A DNA stretch of 64,000 bases from [Muricauda] lutisoli (nom. illeg.) (GCF_017313105.1 NZ_JAFLND010000001.1:806001-870000), one strand, 5' to 3'; numbered from the stretch's first letter, positions 38,670 to 47,149 are shown. Notes: generated from the letters alone by a model not told the origin. Numbers and translations: made by a program.

Positions 38670-40103
38670 ATGAAAAGAACAACCTTAATTTTAAGTCTTT
38701 GCAGTTTGGTTTTACTAACCTGTAATACCAAAAACAAAGAAATTGATTCCAGTGTAGATAATTCAAATCATGTAAGCAAGGATTTTGAGGATATAAAAGA
38801 AGATGGGAAATTAAGAGCGCTTCTTGCCTACAGCAGTACAAGCTATTTCTTGTACAAAGGGAGGCCCATGGGTTACGAATATGAATTGTTGGAAAGACTC
38901 GCGGAACATTTTGATCTTGAGTTGGAAATCACAGTTTCAGAAGACTTGAATTCCTTACTATCAGAGTTGAACAAAGGCACGGTGGATATAGTTGCTTATG
39001 GTTTGGCCATAACTACCGAACGCAAAAAAAAGGCTGCATTTACAGATTACCTATATCTGACCAATCAAGTGCTTGTGCAGCGAAAGCCATCAAACTGGAG
39101 AAAATTAACCTTGGATAATATCAAAAAGAGATTGGTGCAGGACCCTGTTCAGTTAATAAACGACACGGTATCGGTCAGGTTTAGCTCTTCATACTTCGAC
39201 CGTTTGCAAAATCTTTCCAAGGAAATTGGGGGACCTATTGTTATAGATACCCTGAAAGGAAAATTAGCTACAGCAGAGATTATAAAAATGGTTGCGGATA
39301 AGGAAATTAAATACACCTTGGCCGATAAAAATCTGGCTCAAATCAATGCATCCTACTTTCCAATTTTAGATGTGTCGGTACCCGTTAGTTTTTCTCAGCG
39401 AATAGCCTGGGCGGTAAATAAAAACTCCAAGGAATTTTTGGCCAAGATCAATAAATGGATTGAAAGCGAGAAGAAAAAAAACGACTATTATGTGATTTAT
39501 AATAAATACTTTAAAAACAAACGAAACTTTAATCGTCGTATAAAAAGTGAATTTTATAGCCTTACCAACCATCAAGTAAGTAAGTATGATAGTATAATTA
39601 AAAAGAATGCCAAAAAACTGGGATGGGATTGGAGACTTTTGGCTTCATTGGTATATCAAGAATCGCGGTTCGATCAAGAAGCCAACTCTTGGACAGGAGC
39701 AGAAGGTCTAATGCAACTTATGCCAAACACAGCTGAGGAATTAGGTGTGGAAAACAGCTTGGATCCGGTAGACAATATAAATGCAGGGTCTAAATACTTA
39801 AAAAGTATTTACGAAAACTTTCAGGAGATTACGGATACCGTTCAGCGCATAAAATTTACGATGGGTGCTTATAACAGCGGTTACTACCACATTAAAGATG
39901 CTCGAAAACTTGCGACATTGAATAAATTAGACCCAAATGTTTGGGATGGGAGTGTCAATGAAATGCTTTTGGAGCTTTCTTATCCCAAAAACTATAATCA
40001 CCCTTCAATTAACTATGGCTATGTGAATGGAATTGAACCCTATAATTATGTGAACCAAATTTTTGAAAGGTATGAGCATTATGTGAATGTTATTAAGGAG
40101 TAG
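38670..40103 (+). CDS. MltF-like lytic transglycosylase lipoprotein
   Basis: A 477-residue lipoprotein (LLTCN, Cys about 18). Residues ~45-270 form a solute-binding (SBP_bac_3) domain (RALLAYSSTSYFLYKGRPMGYEYELLERLA); residues ~310-460 an SLT/lysozyme-like domain with the catalytic Glu in LASLVYQESRFDQEA, followed by GAEGLMQLMPNTA and FTMGAYNSGYYHIKDA. The architecture equals MltF, which trims peptidoglycan at the outer membrane and is allosterically controlled through the N-domain. Confidence 0.93.
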   Translation: MKRTTLILSLCSLVLLTCNTKNKEIDSSVDNSNHVSKDFEDIKEDGKLRALLAYSSTSYFLYKGRPMGYEYELLERLAEHFDLELEITVSEDLNSLLSELNKGTVDIVAYGLAITTERKKKAAFTDYLYLTNQVLVQRKPSNWRKLTLDNIKKRLVQDPVQLINDTVSVRFSSSYFDRLQNLSKEIGGPIVIDTLKGKLATAEIIKMVADKEIKYTLADKNLAQINASYFPILDVSVPVSFSQRIAWAVNKNSKEFLAKINKWIESEKKKNDYYVIYNKYFKNKRNFNRRIKSEFYSLTNHQVSKYDSIIKKNAKKLGWDWRLLASLVYQESRFDQEANSWTGAEGLMQLMPNTAEELGVENSLDPVDNINAGSKYLKSIYENFQEITDTVQRIKFTMGAYNSGYYHIKDARKLATLNKLDPNVWDGSVNEMLLELSYPKNYNHPSINYGYVNGIEPYNYVNQIFERYEHYVNVIKE

Positions 40104-40506
40104 CCGAATGACCATAATTTTTCAATTTGTTTTTTTGGAAGAAACGGAGTATAACCACGCCGAAGAATCGAATTGAAAACCGAGATTAAAGTTGATTAGG
40201 AGTTTGTTTTTGATGTATCATGAAGTATCGATTTACAAAAACTTTCAACCGAACAAAGCAAACGTGAAAATGTGAAGTTAGTTGATAAGAGGGCCGGTAA
40301 TTACCGGCCCTCTATCTTCATTTGTATTTAAGACCTTGGAGGTAAATTCCTGATGTTTTGATCAAGGTCCTGCACATCAACTCCAAAGTCTGCAATACAA
40401 GAATCATCGTACTTACTGCAACTGGCTAGTCGCAGAGGCAACTAAGGCCAGTTCAACTGAGTAAATACGGGTCCTTTTAATGGATTAAATATTTGTTGTT
40501 GCACAA
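40104..40506. other. Intergenic region with a strong palindrome
   Basis: This 403-bp convergent spacer carries the palindrome at 40288-40313 and a 7-bp inverted repeat AACTGGC/GCCAGTT at 40420-40453. A 37-codon TTG frame at 40328-40441 (-) encodes an acidic, Cys-containing peptide, but there is no supporting signal. Confidence 0.5.
40288..40313. terminator. Perfect 26-bp palindrome, likely bidirectional terminator
   Basis: AGAGGGCCGGTAA abuts its exact reverse complement. The stem is very GC-rich (GGGCCGG) and could fold with a small internal loop. It sits between the convergent mltF-like and acidic lipoprotein genes. Lack of a clear T-run makes a role as structural or protein-binding site possible too. 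Confidence 0.6.
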
Positions 40507-41283
40507 TTAATCGTCCAACAGATCTATGTGCGCCTTAATGGCGTTTCGGATGCTTTGTGCCAATTCGTTGTTTCCGTCGGGGTCCGATGGACTGATTTCA
40601 ATGGTGCCATCTCCATTTCCATCGGTAGCCTGTGATAGGTCCACGCCTGTGGTAGCGTCAAATATCATACTCAGATCAAAATCTATAACAATGCCCCCGG
40701 GGGTCGAGGAAATAGCGATATCGAAGGTCGGATCTTCAAAATCCACTTCGACCTCATCCTCAAAATTGTGCCAAAATATAAATGGAGTGTCCTGAACGGT
40801 ACCCTGGATCAGTACCGATTTGCCAAAAAGATCACTGGTGGCATCTGTACTTTCATCAAACTTGAACTCCAATTCCTCAAAATTTCCCATGGGCATGGTC
40901 ACGTTGATAAAACTGATTTGACCCGCCATGAGGTCTAGTTCAAAAGGCCCGGCCAGTTCAATTTCATCCTCGAAATCGTAATAGCCATCGTCATCCCATA
41001 GATCATCATCGGAATCTTGTAGGTCATCACCTGAATCTTCTAGGTCAAGCTCCAATTCAAATTCCTTAAGGTTCATTCGAAAATCAGTGACAACAACATC
41101 ACTGTTGACCGTTTTGGAAGTAGCAGACTTTCCGGAAGCATTTGTAAAGGTGGTTTTAGCACTTACACTCAGCTTACCTGTGTTTTCGGGTATTTCATCC
41201 TTGGAACAACTGAAAAGTCCCATAAAAGAAAGCAATAATACAAAGGCTAAGGATTTTTGTGTAGATACATTAAAATTTTTCAT
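40507..41283 (-). CDS. Acidic DUF4382-like lipoprotein
   Basis: A 258-residue lipoprotein (LFSCS, about residue 26) with a conserved-looking N-terminal beta segment (GKLSVSAKTTF, VVVTDFRMNLKEFELEL), a highly acidic stretch at ~80-105 made of repeated Asp/Glu, and later DFDLSMIFDATTGVDLSQATDGNGDG. Gly- and Asp-rich DGNGDG loops could bind calcium. It resembles the DUF4382 lipoprotein at 22191 in layout, but I cannot confirm family membership. Function is unknown. Confidence 0.75.
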   Translation of the reverse strand: MKNFNVSTQKSLAFVLLLSFMGLFSCSKDEIPENTGKLSVSAKTTFTNASGKSATSKTVNSDVVVTDFRMNLKEFELELDLEDSGDDLQDSDDDLWDDDGYYDFEDEIELAGPFELDLMAGQISFINVTMPMGNFEELEFKFDESTDATSDLFGKSVLIQGTVQDTPFIFWHNFEDEVEVDFEDPTFDIAISSTPGGIVIDFDLSMIFDATTGVDLSQATDGNGDGTIEISPSDPDGNNELAQSIRNAIKAHIDLLDD

Positions 41284-41572
41284 GTTAAATAATTTGGGGT
41301 TTACCTATAAACAACTTGTTCTGAATAAACCCTACCGGAATGAAAAAAAATTATTGATAATGTAATAGTTGGCACGAGAGATGTGATTTTTTTGACGGAG
41401 TATGAAGAGAAAGAAGGGGGAGTTAAATTCTAAGCGGCTTCGTAATTTCAATAACGCATTTGATAAATGTCAATAGCATTAATGGTTGAAAAACAGAGTC
41501 AACTAAACGATTTGTAAATCTGAATCAGTATAAAATTGGAAGTTCTGTCAAGTAGACTGGCACCCAAAAAAC

Positions 41573-41597
41573 AAAAGCCCCTAAAAAAGGGGCTTTT
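41573..41597. terminator. Terminator, probably the original one of tRNA-Ser
   Basis: The stem AAAAGCCCC (41573-41581) / GGGGCTTTT (41589-41597) lies 11 bp left of attL. Before the element inserted, it would have followed the minus-strand tRNA-Ser 3' end at this distance. Confidence 0.8.
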
Positions 41598-41607
41598 CAC
41601 GTAATTA

Positions 41608-41622
41608 AGCGGAGGAAGAGGG
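41608..41622. repeat. attL: 15-bp copy of the tRNA-Ser 3' end
   Basis: AGCGGAGGAAGAGGG is identical to 56989-57003, the 3' acceptor end of tRNA-Ser(UGA). The identity stops exactly at the tRNA T-arm side, as expected for a crossover segment. Confidence 0.85.
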
Positions 41623-41682
41623 TCTTCTTTAAATTGAAAAAACCACTGTTTTTAGGGGTTATGAAGGGTGGGTAATTTGTAC

Positions 41683-41702
41683 TGACACCGAAAGGGACAC
41701 CT
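41683..41702. repeat. Left arm-type integrase site candidate
   Basis: TGACACCGAAAGGGACACCT matches 56870-56889 at 17 of 20 positions, in the same orientation. Each copy lies 60-100 bp inside its end of the element, the usual place for recombinase arm sites. Confidence 0.6.
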
Positions 41703-41902
41703 TTTTAACAATAATTTAACGATTGTACACCTATAGGATACCAAATGGCCACAATAAGATTTAAAATAAATTAAAGAGCTTCAGAAGGACAAAATTTCAA
41801 ATTGAACAATGCCAGGTAACGCAATCAAAATTTTAAAGAGACCATCTATTTAACTAAGATATGAAAATCGCTCAATGACATTTCCATTTAATTAACCATA
41901 CT

Positions 41903-41947
41903 TTCCTGGCAGGCAAGCGGCCACCGGTTCGAATCCGGTATTCTCCA
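41903..41947 (+). pseudogene. tRNA-Ala(GGC) 3' fragment (old attachment site)
   Basis: The stretch keeps an anticodon loop CTGGCAG (anticodon GGC), variable loop, a perfect T-arm (ACCGG-TTCGAAT-CCGGT) and the 3' acceptor half ATTCTCC plus discriminator A. The D-arm and 5' acceptor strand (GGAGAAT) are missing upstream. It is therefore a truncated tRNA, the typical remnant left when an element integrates into a tRNA 3' end. Confidence 0.75.
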
Positions 41948-41961
41948 CTAGGATTTATAGG

Positions 41962-41995
41962 GCTTCAAGAGTTTTTAACTTTTGAAGCTTTTTTT
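41962..41995 (+). terminator. Terminator following the tRNA-Ala fragment
   Basis: The stem GCTTCAA (41962-41968) / TTGAAGC (41982-41988) is followed by a run of seven T. It is probably the terminator of the tRNA-Ala gene from which the fragment derives. Confidence 0.7.
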
Positions 41996-42017
41996 ATTTG
42001 CACGCAATTTGCACGTA
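41996..42017. repeat. Tandem 11-bp repeat ATTTGCACGYA
   Basis: ATTTGCACGCA is followed directly by ATTTGCACGTA. The 11-bp period places both copies on the same DNA face. It lies just downstream of the tRNA-Ala fragment and may be an integrase arm site of the older element. Confidence 0.6.
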
Positions 42018-42363
42018 AACTCAGGTCAAATTTGTTTTTTGATTATTTGTTGCAAATTGGACTATTTCGATGTTTTTTCACATATTTCAGAGTAATTTGA
42101 AAAAGTTATATACCCATAAGATACCTTTAATCTTCTTTTCCTTTTATCAACCAGATTCCCGGCCATAGTAACTTTTGCCAACCAATCCTAACCGTTATTG
42201 TACAGATATCCGAATTCTAAAAAAAATGACTTCACAACTATTAGGGCACGATTCACAACAAAAACAGTTGATTTTATATCATCAGGGTAGGGAATTCGTA
42301 AGTATGATTGTTTAACCTATGGAAACTATCAAACAACAATTCTTAATTGATCAATAGTAAAGT

Positions 42364-42831
42364 ATGAAAACCTCAAATCTATTTAAATCCTTAATAGCCG
42401 GAGTAATGGTCCTTACCGTCATTGCCTGTAGCAAAGATGATGACCCTTTTGCGAGTGTAACGGTCAATGGAACAACATTAAGAACAAGCCCTTCCGACTT
42501 TACCGTTGGTGACCGGTCGGATTTCAATGGTGACATCAATGCAAGTTTTACCGGCAACGGTGGTTCTACCACCCGTATATTCAGCTGGAACAACAACCTC
42601 AGTACAGCGGATTATAATGCCGATATCACTGCGACCACGGAAGGTACCTTCAATATGGTGGTAACAGATGCAGATGGAAATATCGTGTTGAATAGATCAT
42701 TGAACGGTGCGATTGAGCCCGATTCTTTCTCTGGAGTAACCGACGCAGGCACTTCCGGAATATGGACCGTAACGATTACAGTAGAATCTTTTAGTGGTGA
42801 TGGCAGTTTTTCTTTGAGCGAAGGAAACTAG
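42364..42831 (+). CDS. Small lipoprotein of unknown function
   Basis: A 155-residue lipoprotein (VIACSKDDDP; Cys about residue 21). The mature part is beta-rich and Ser/Thr/Gly-rich (VTVNGTTLRTS, TGNGGSTTRIFSWNNN, SGIWTVTITVESFSGDGSFSL), suggesting a surface Ig-like or jelly-roll fold. No known family is recognised. It sits at the left end of the mobile element and has its own terminator. Confidence 0.75.
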   Translation: MKTSNLFKSLIAGVMVLTVIACSKDDDPFASVTVNGTTLRTSPSDFTVGDRSDFNGDINASFTGNGGSTTRIFSWNNNLSTADYNADITATTEGTFNMVVTDADGNIVLNRSLNGAIEPDSFSGVTDAGTSGIWTVTITVESFSGDGSFSLSEGN

Positions 42832-42856
42832 TCAATTCTCCTACTTGTAAATACAT

Positions 42857-42888
42857 AAAAGCACCTCATAAACGGGGTGCTTTTTTTT
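42857..42888 (+). terminator. Rho-independent terminator
   Basis: The stem AAAAGCACC (42857-42865) / GGTGCTTTT (42876-42884) is followed by more T, 25 bp after the lipoprotein stop. Confidence 0.85.
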
Positions 42889-43276
42889 GAAGTAAAGTGA
42901 ACAGGTTTAAAAAGCTAACCCTTTTCGAGACAGTATTCCAGAGCTACCTGAATGTTTTCATCCAATAATCAATCGTTTATTGGTGCCCAAAATTTTATAT
43001 CTGTTTATTTCAATTGTTGATAACTCAATATCCTTGTATTCTAAGAAAATTCGATTGATGTCATTTGATTTGATTTAGAACAAAATTTTATTTGCCATTT
43101 TTCATTTGGTTTGATATGAACTGATATGATGTAAGTGTTTGCACATCAATTTTTTGTGGATAAAATTCAATCTATAAACCTTACTTTCCCTCCGACCTCT
43201 TTTATCTTTATCCAAAGAATTCTTCAAAGGAAAACAAAAGCGCTTTTGTTCATTTCTAATCGTTAAAAGAAACAAA
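42889..43276. other. AT-rich spacer before the replication genes
   Basis: No gene is seen. It contains several TTTGAT/ATGATAT-type direct repeats near 43057-43130 and the upstream region of the excisionase-like gene. Confidence 0.45.
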
Positions 43277-43546
43277 ATGGACAATTTTTTGATACTCGAA
43301 CGGCTCGACCGTTTGGAACGACTTATGATAGCCAATAAAGAAGTACTGACCTTTGATGAGACCTGTGATTACACAGGCATATCAAGAAGTTATCTGTACA
43401 AGCTTACTGCTGCGGGGCAAATCCCGCACTCCAAGCCCAATGGAAAACTTATTTTCTTCGAAAGAAAAAATTTGGTGCGTTGGCTGCTCCAAAACGAACG
43501 AAAGCCTTTACCTGAAAACGATACGATTGGAGACAAAATGCTCTAG
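43277..43546 (+). CDS. Excisionase-like helix-turn-helix protein
   Basis: An 89-residue protein with a MerR/HTH_17 type winged helix: LTFDETCDYTGISRSYLYKLTAAGQIPHSKPNGKLIFFERKNLVRWL. The pattern equals the Bacteroidota excisionase (Xis) group that accompanies tyrosine integrases. It may direct excision and control the replication genes behind it. It lies 71 bp before the primase-helicase. Confidence 0.83.
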   Translation: MDNFLILERLDRLERLMIANKEVLTFDETCDYTGISRSYLYKLTAAGQIPHSKPNGKLIFFERKNLVRWLLQNERKPLPENDTIGDKML

Positions 43547-43617
43547 TCTGATTCATCATTAAAATTTGTCGATTCACCAAAAGTGGCTAGAATCACAAAA
43601 TTTCAAAAACGACCAAT

Positions 43618-44823
43618 ATGAAAACCATTCCATATATTAGGGTGGGCACGTCTTTCTATAAAATCGTAAAGTACCCTACCATTTCAGGACATTTCAATGA
43701 GCAGCTGGTCCCTTGGAACGAGCATATCATCAAGCAGGACCATGGCAAGGACTATCTGGGCACGGTGCCCAAATATGATGGGTTCGCCTGTATTCCCTGC
43801 CATGTCGATTTCAAGAAGGAACACCATGGTTTCTACAATACCTATTCCCCTTTGGCGCACGAACCGAAAGAGGGAAGCATTAAAAAGACACAGGCTTTTT
43901 TGAAGCATATTTTCGGAAACCAGCTGGAATTGGGGCTGGACTATCTAAAACTTCTGTACCAAAGACCGGTGCAGGTGCTCCCCATCCTCTGCCTGGTCTC
44001 CACCGAAAGGAACACAGGAAAGAGTACTTTTCTCAAATGGCTCAAGGAAATCTTTGGGAACAACCTGACGTACCTGACCAATGACAGCTTTGCAAGCCAG
44101 TTCAATGCGGACTGGGCCAACAAGCTGCTGATATGCGTTGACGAGGTACTGTTCAACAAAGAGGAGCTTACCGAGCGCATCAAATATTTGAGCACGACAA
44201 ATCGGAACAAACTGGAGGCCAAGGGAAAGGACAAACGAGAAGTGGAATTCTTTGGCAAGTTCATCCTCTGCAGTAACAACGAGGACAGTTTTATCAAGAT
44301 CGATACCCATGAGACCCGGTTCTGGGTGAGGAAGATTCCATCGCTTAAGAAAGAGGACACTGATTTCTTGGATCAATTGGCCCAAGAAGTTCCCGCTTTT
44401 TTGCATTTCCTTTCAAAAAGGGAATACAGCACCAAGCAAAGAACACGGATGTGGTTCACTGCTAAACAGGTATACACAACTGCGCTAAAGAAACTGGTGA
44501 ACAATAATCGGAACCGGGTGGAGAAGGAACTGGCCAGCCTACTGCTCAGTGCCATGGAAAAGTTCGAGATGGACTCGGTGGACCTTTGTCCCATTGATGC
44601 CCTTCACATGCTCAACCGCACGCGGGTCAAGACTGACCTGACCCAATTGAGGCGGTTGCTGAAAAATGATTGGAAACTGGACAACCAGCCCAATTCAAAC
44701 AAGTACCTAAAAATCACCATTTGGAACAACGGTGAGATCAACACCGAGGACGCCAAGGGAAGGTACTTTACCATAAAAAAGAATTTTTTGGCCCAAAATT
44801 TTGATGATTTGATGACAGATTGA
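43618..44823 (+). CDS. Primase-helicase family protein (DUF5906-like, SF3 P-loop)
   Basis: A 401-residue replication protein. The Walker A motif STERNTGKSTFL (about residue 130) and Walker B LLICVDEVLF (about 175), followed by the sensor-like FILCSNNED (about 220), match superfamily-3-type helicases of mobile elements. An N-terminal zinc-like segment (FACIPCHVDF) precedes the ATPase; the C-terminal ~90 residues look like a winged helix. It probably unwinds the element's origin, perhaps using the adjacent repeat cluster. Confidence 0.85.
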   Translation: MKTIPYIRVGTSFYKIVKYPTISGHFNEQLVPWNEHIIKQDHGKDYLGTVPKYDGFACIPCHVDFKKEHHGFYNTYSPLAHEPKEGSIKKTQAFLKHIFGNQLELGLDYLKLLYQRPVQVLPILCLVSTERNTGKSTFLKWLKEIFGNNLTYLTNDSFASQFNADWANKLLICVDEVLFNKEELTERIKYLSTTNRNKLEAKGKDKREVEFFGKFILCSNNEDSFIKIDTHETRFWVRKIPSLKKEDTDFLDQLAQEVPAFLHFLSKREYSTKQRTRMWFTAKQVYTTALKKLVNNNRNRVEKELASLLLSAMEKFEMDSVDLCPIDALHMLNRTRVKTDLTQLRRLLKNDWKLDNQPNSNKYLKITIWNNGEINTEDAKGRYFTIKKNFLAQNFDDLMTD

Positions 44824-44853
44824 TATAAGCCCAGTGTTTATAAAGGTTCAGGC

Positions 44854-44998
44854 TGTCATCACTTTGTCATCATTCTGTCATCAAAATAAAAAATGATGAC
44901 AGGTACCATGAAGAAAAAAACAAAAGTGATGAAACGATGACAAAATGATGACGGGTAAACAACCAGTATTTACAGGGTCTCCCAGAGGTTTGTCATCA
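44854..44998. repeat. Iteron-like cluster of TGTCATCA repeats
   Basis: TGTCATCA occurs at 44854, 44865 and 44876, exactly 11 bp apart, and again at 44991. The complementary form TGATGACA occurs at 44894, with close variants at 44935 and 44946 (again 11 bp apart). The cluster lies between the helicase and primase genes, the expected place for an origin of replication or an operator. Confidence 0.7.
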
Positions 44999-45028
44999 AA
45001 TCATCAAAAATCGACTAAAAACAGAACC

Positions 45029-45931
45029 ATGAAAGAAAAAAGAATGGACTGCGAAAAAGCCCGCAACATTGACATCGTTTCCACGCTTGCCAATTTGGGG
45101 CACTTTCCAGTCCGGAAAACGGAAAAAGAAGCTTGGTTCCTCAGCCCGTTCCGGAGCGAGACCCAAGCCTCTTTCAAGGTATCATTGAAGAGAAACTATT
45201 GGATAGACTTCGGGACCTTCGAAGGGGGCAGTACCATAGACCTGGTGATGAAAATGGAGAACTGTTCCGTAAGGGAGGCATTGGAACGATTGTCCGGGAA
45301 CATGGACCATTTTTCTTTTCACCGGCGGCCGAATCCAACCAAAACAGAACACCGGTCCAATCCGATTGAAACCATCCAGGAAGAGGAAATCGAACACCGG
45401 GCCCTGCAAAACTATCTGAGCTCCAGAAAGATCTCGATCACAACAGCCAGAAAACTTTGCAAGGAGATACATTATCGAATAGGTGAGCGGACATACTTCG
45501 GCATCGGGCTACAGAACAGGTCTGGAGGCTGGGAACTGCGGAACAGCTATTGGAAAGGGTCCACATCACCAAAGGATGTTTCATTGATCAAGAACGATTC
45601 CAAAAACTTGACCATTACCGAGGGCATGTTCGATATGCTCACCCTATTGGAGCTGAAGCCGGATATCGTAAACAGCCATGACCTTCTGGTATTGAACACC
45701 ACGGCCTTTGCAAAACGAATGATAAAAGAAGTAGGGGAATATGAAAATGTGGAGCTGTTTCTTGATAGGGACAAAACGGGAATGGGGATGACGGAACTTT
45801 TATTGGAAAAGTGCCCGAACAGTAGGGATATGTCCTCTCTCTATGAAGGATTCAAGGATATCAACGAATGGAAGGTAAAAAGCGCTAAGGATGAAGTTCG
45901 GCAACGAATTCAAGATGTGTCATTGTCATGA
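45029..45931 (+). CDS. CHC2/Toprim-type DNA primase
   Basis: A 300-residue primase. The N-terminal region has a DnaG-type zinc-domain layout (WFLSPFRSETQASFKV, WIDFGTFEGGSTIDLVM), but the usual CHC2 cysteines are largely missing. The C-terminal Toprim domain has TITEGMFDMLTLLEL and the VELFLDRDKTGMGMTELLLE metal motif. The ATG at 45029 is favoured; the upstream ATG at 44945 would read through the repeat cluster. It fits replication or conjugal second-strand priming of the element. Confidence 0.86.
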   Translation: MKEKRMDCEKARNIDIVSTLANLGHFPVRKTEKEAWFLSPFRSETQASFKVSLKRNYWIDFGTFEGGSTIDLVMKMENCSVREALERLSGNMDHFSFHRRPNPTKTEHRSNPIETIQEEEIEHRALQNYLSSRKISITTARKLCKEIHYRIGERTYFGIGLQNRSGGWELRNSYWKGSTSPKDVSLIKNDSKNLTITEGMFDMLTLLELKPDIVNSHDLLVLNTTAFAKRMIKEVGEYENVELFLDRDKTGMGMTELLLEKCPNSRDMSSLYEGFKDINEWKVKSAKDEVRQRIQDVSLS

Positions 45932-45976
45932 CAAATCTTGCTTTTGCTCCCGAAGGTCGCAAAAGATGATGTGAAA

Positions 45977-46273
45977 ATGAAGAAAGAGTTCGTCCAGTTC
46001 CGCTGCTCGGTCTACGAGAAGAAGCTGCTGAAGGTAAAGGCCCGGAAAAGCGGTCTTTCCATCAGCGAGTACTGCCGCCGTGCCGCCTTCGATGACCGGA
46101 TCGTGGAGCGGATGACGGACAAACAGATAGAGGCGTATAAGCTATTGGTCAAATACCAACGAAATTTTAGGCTGATCACCAATATGTTCCGGAAGCGGAA
46201 CCCCAGGTTGGCCGAGGAAACGGCGCAGCTGGCCAAAGAGATAAGACAACACCTTTTAAATTTCAAGAAATGA
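45977..46273 (+). CDS. MobC-like relaxosome accessory protein
   Basis: A 98-residue basic protein with the ribbon-helix-helix signature of Bacteroidota MobC/MobA-type accessory factors: VQFRCSVYEKKLLKVKARKSGLSISEYCRRAAF. It presumably binds oriT and recruits the relaxase. Start taken at ATG 45977; an upstream ATG at 45938 adds 13 unconserved residues. Its stop overlaps the relaxase start (ATGA). Confidence 0.87.
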   Translation: MKKEFVQFRCSVYEKKLLKVKARKSGLSISEYCRRAAFDDRIVERMTDKQIEAYKLLVKYQRNFRLITNMFRKRNPRLAEETAQLAKEIRQHLLNFKK

Positions 46274-47139
46274 TAGGCATGGGGAAATCCATATCGCACA
46301 CCGCAGCTTCCATGAGCTACGGTATGAACGAGGAGAAGGAATCGGAGATCATCCACAGTCAATATCTGGCGGGGGAGACTCCAAGAGAGATCACCGAGGA
46401 GTTCAAGGTCATCCAAGAACAGAACGAACTGTGCCGTAAGAACACGCTCAGCTTTGTGCTCAGTCCCACCATCGAGGACGGCAGGAAACTCGAAAGCGAA
46501 CGGCTCAAGGAAATGACCGAACGGTTCCTTAAGGAAATGAGGTTGAAGGAACGACAGGCTGTGGCCTTTGTACACAGGGATAAGGAACACGTACATGTCC
46601 ACCTGTATGTGAACCGGATAAACTTTCAGGGCAAGGCCTATAACGACAGCTTTATCGGGAAGCGGAGCCAACAAGTAGCGGAGCGGGTGGCCAAACAAAT
46701 GGACCTGACCACGGTAAGGGAGGTACAGCAGGAAAAACTCTACCGGATGCAACATGTCCGCTCTGAAATACAAAAGATCCATGAAAAGGTCATGGCCAGG
46801 GAACGGCCAAGGGACTTTGACCAGTACATCAAATCGATGGAGCAGAACAATGTAAAGGTCATTCCCAGCATCAATAAGCAGAACCAATTGCAGGGCTTCC
46901 GTTTTGAGTACAAGGGAACCAACCTAAAAGGAAGCGAGGTGCACCGGTCCATGTCCATGGGCAGGATCGCCCGTCAAATGAACTTTGAAAGAAATATGGC
47001 ACAGCGGATTGCCAAGGAAAGGAGCATGCAGCTTTTGGGCAGGACAGTCAATGTAACAACGAGTTTGACCCAGACCATCATAAAGAAAACCATAAAATTG
47101 GCCATAAAAGTGGTCAGGGACAGTGGAATAGGAATCTAA
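46270..47139 (+). CDS. Relaxase / mobilization nuclease
   Basis: A 289-residue relaxase. The three-His metal motif HVHVHLYVNRINFQG (about residues 113-120) and the N-terminal SISHTAASMSYGM segment are those of the flavobacterial mobilization nuclease group. The C-terminal part is basic and helical. It would nick oriT for transfer in trans by a helper conjugative system. Translationally coupled to the MobC-like gene. Confidence 0.9.
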   Translation: MIGMGKSISHTAASMSYGMNEEKESEIIHSQYLAGETPREITEEFKVIQEQNELCRKNTLSFVLSPTIEDGRKLESERLKEMTERFLKEMRLKERQAVAFVHRDKEHVHVHLYVNRINFQGKAYNDSFIGKRSQQVAERVAKQMDLTTVREVQQEKLYRMQHVRSEIQKIHEKVMARERPRDFDQYIKSMEQNNVKVIPSINKQNQLQGFRFEYKGTNLKGSEVHRSMSMGRIARQMNFERNMAQRIAKERSMQLLGRTVNVTTSLTQTIIKKTIKLAIKVVRDSGIGI

Positions 47140-47149
47140 ACACAACATC

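Larger units (their letters stand above)
41284..42363. other. Intergenic region holding the left end of the integrated element
   Basis: A gene-free stretch of 1080 bp. It contains the displaced tRNA-Ser terminator (41573-41597), attL (41608-41622), an arm-like repeat (41683-41702), a tRNA-Ala(GGC) 3' fragment (41903-41947) with its terminator (41962-41995) and a tandem 11-bp repeat (41996-42017). The rest, 42018-42363, is AT-rich and presumably holds the promoter for the lipoprotein gene. Confidence 0.75.

Noticed and set aside
40328..40441. A 37-codon TTG frame on the minus strand encoding a Cys-containing acidic peptide, considered as a small secreted or modified peptide.
   Set aside because: It has no ATG, no signal, no linked modification genes, and lies in a convergent intergenic region.
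41903..41947. A functional tRNA-Ala.
   Set aside because: The upstream 40 bases have no D-arm and no GGAGAAT strand to pair with ATTCTCC.
45029..45931. Calling the primase a standard DnaG.
   Set aside because: The zinc-binding cysteines are mostly absent and the protein is half the length; it belongs to the mobile-element type.
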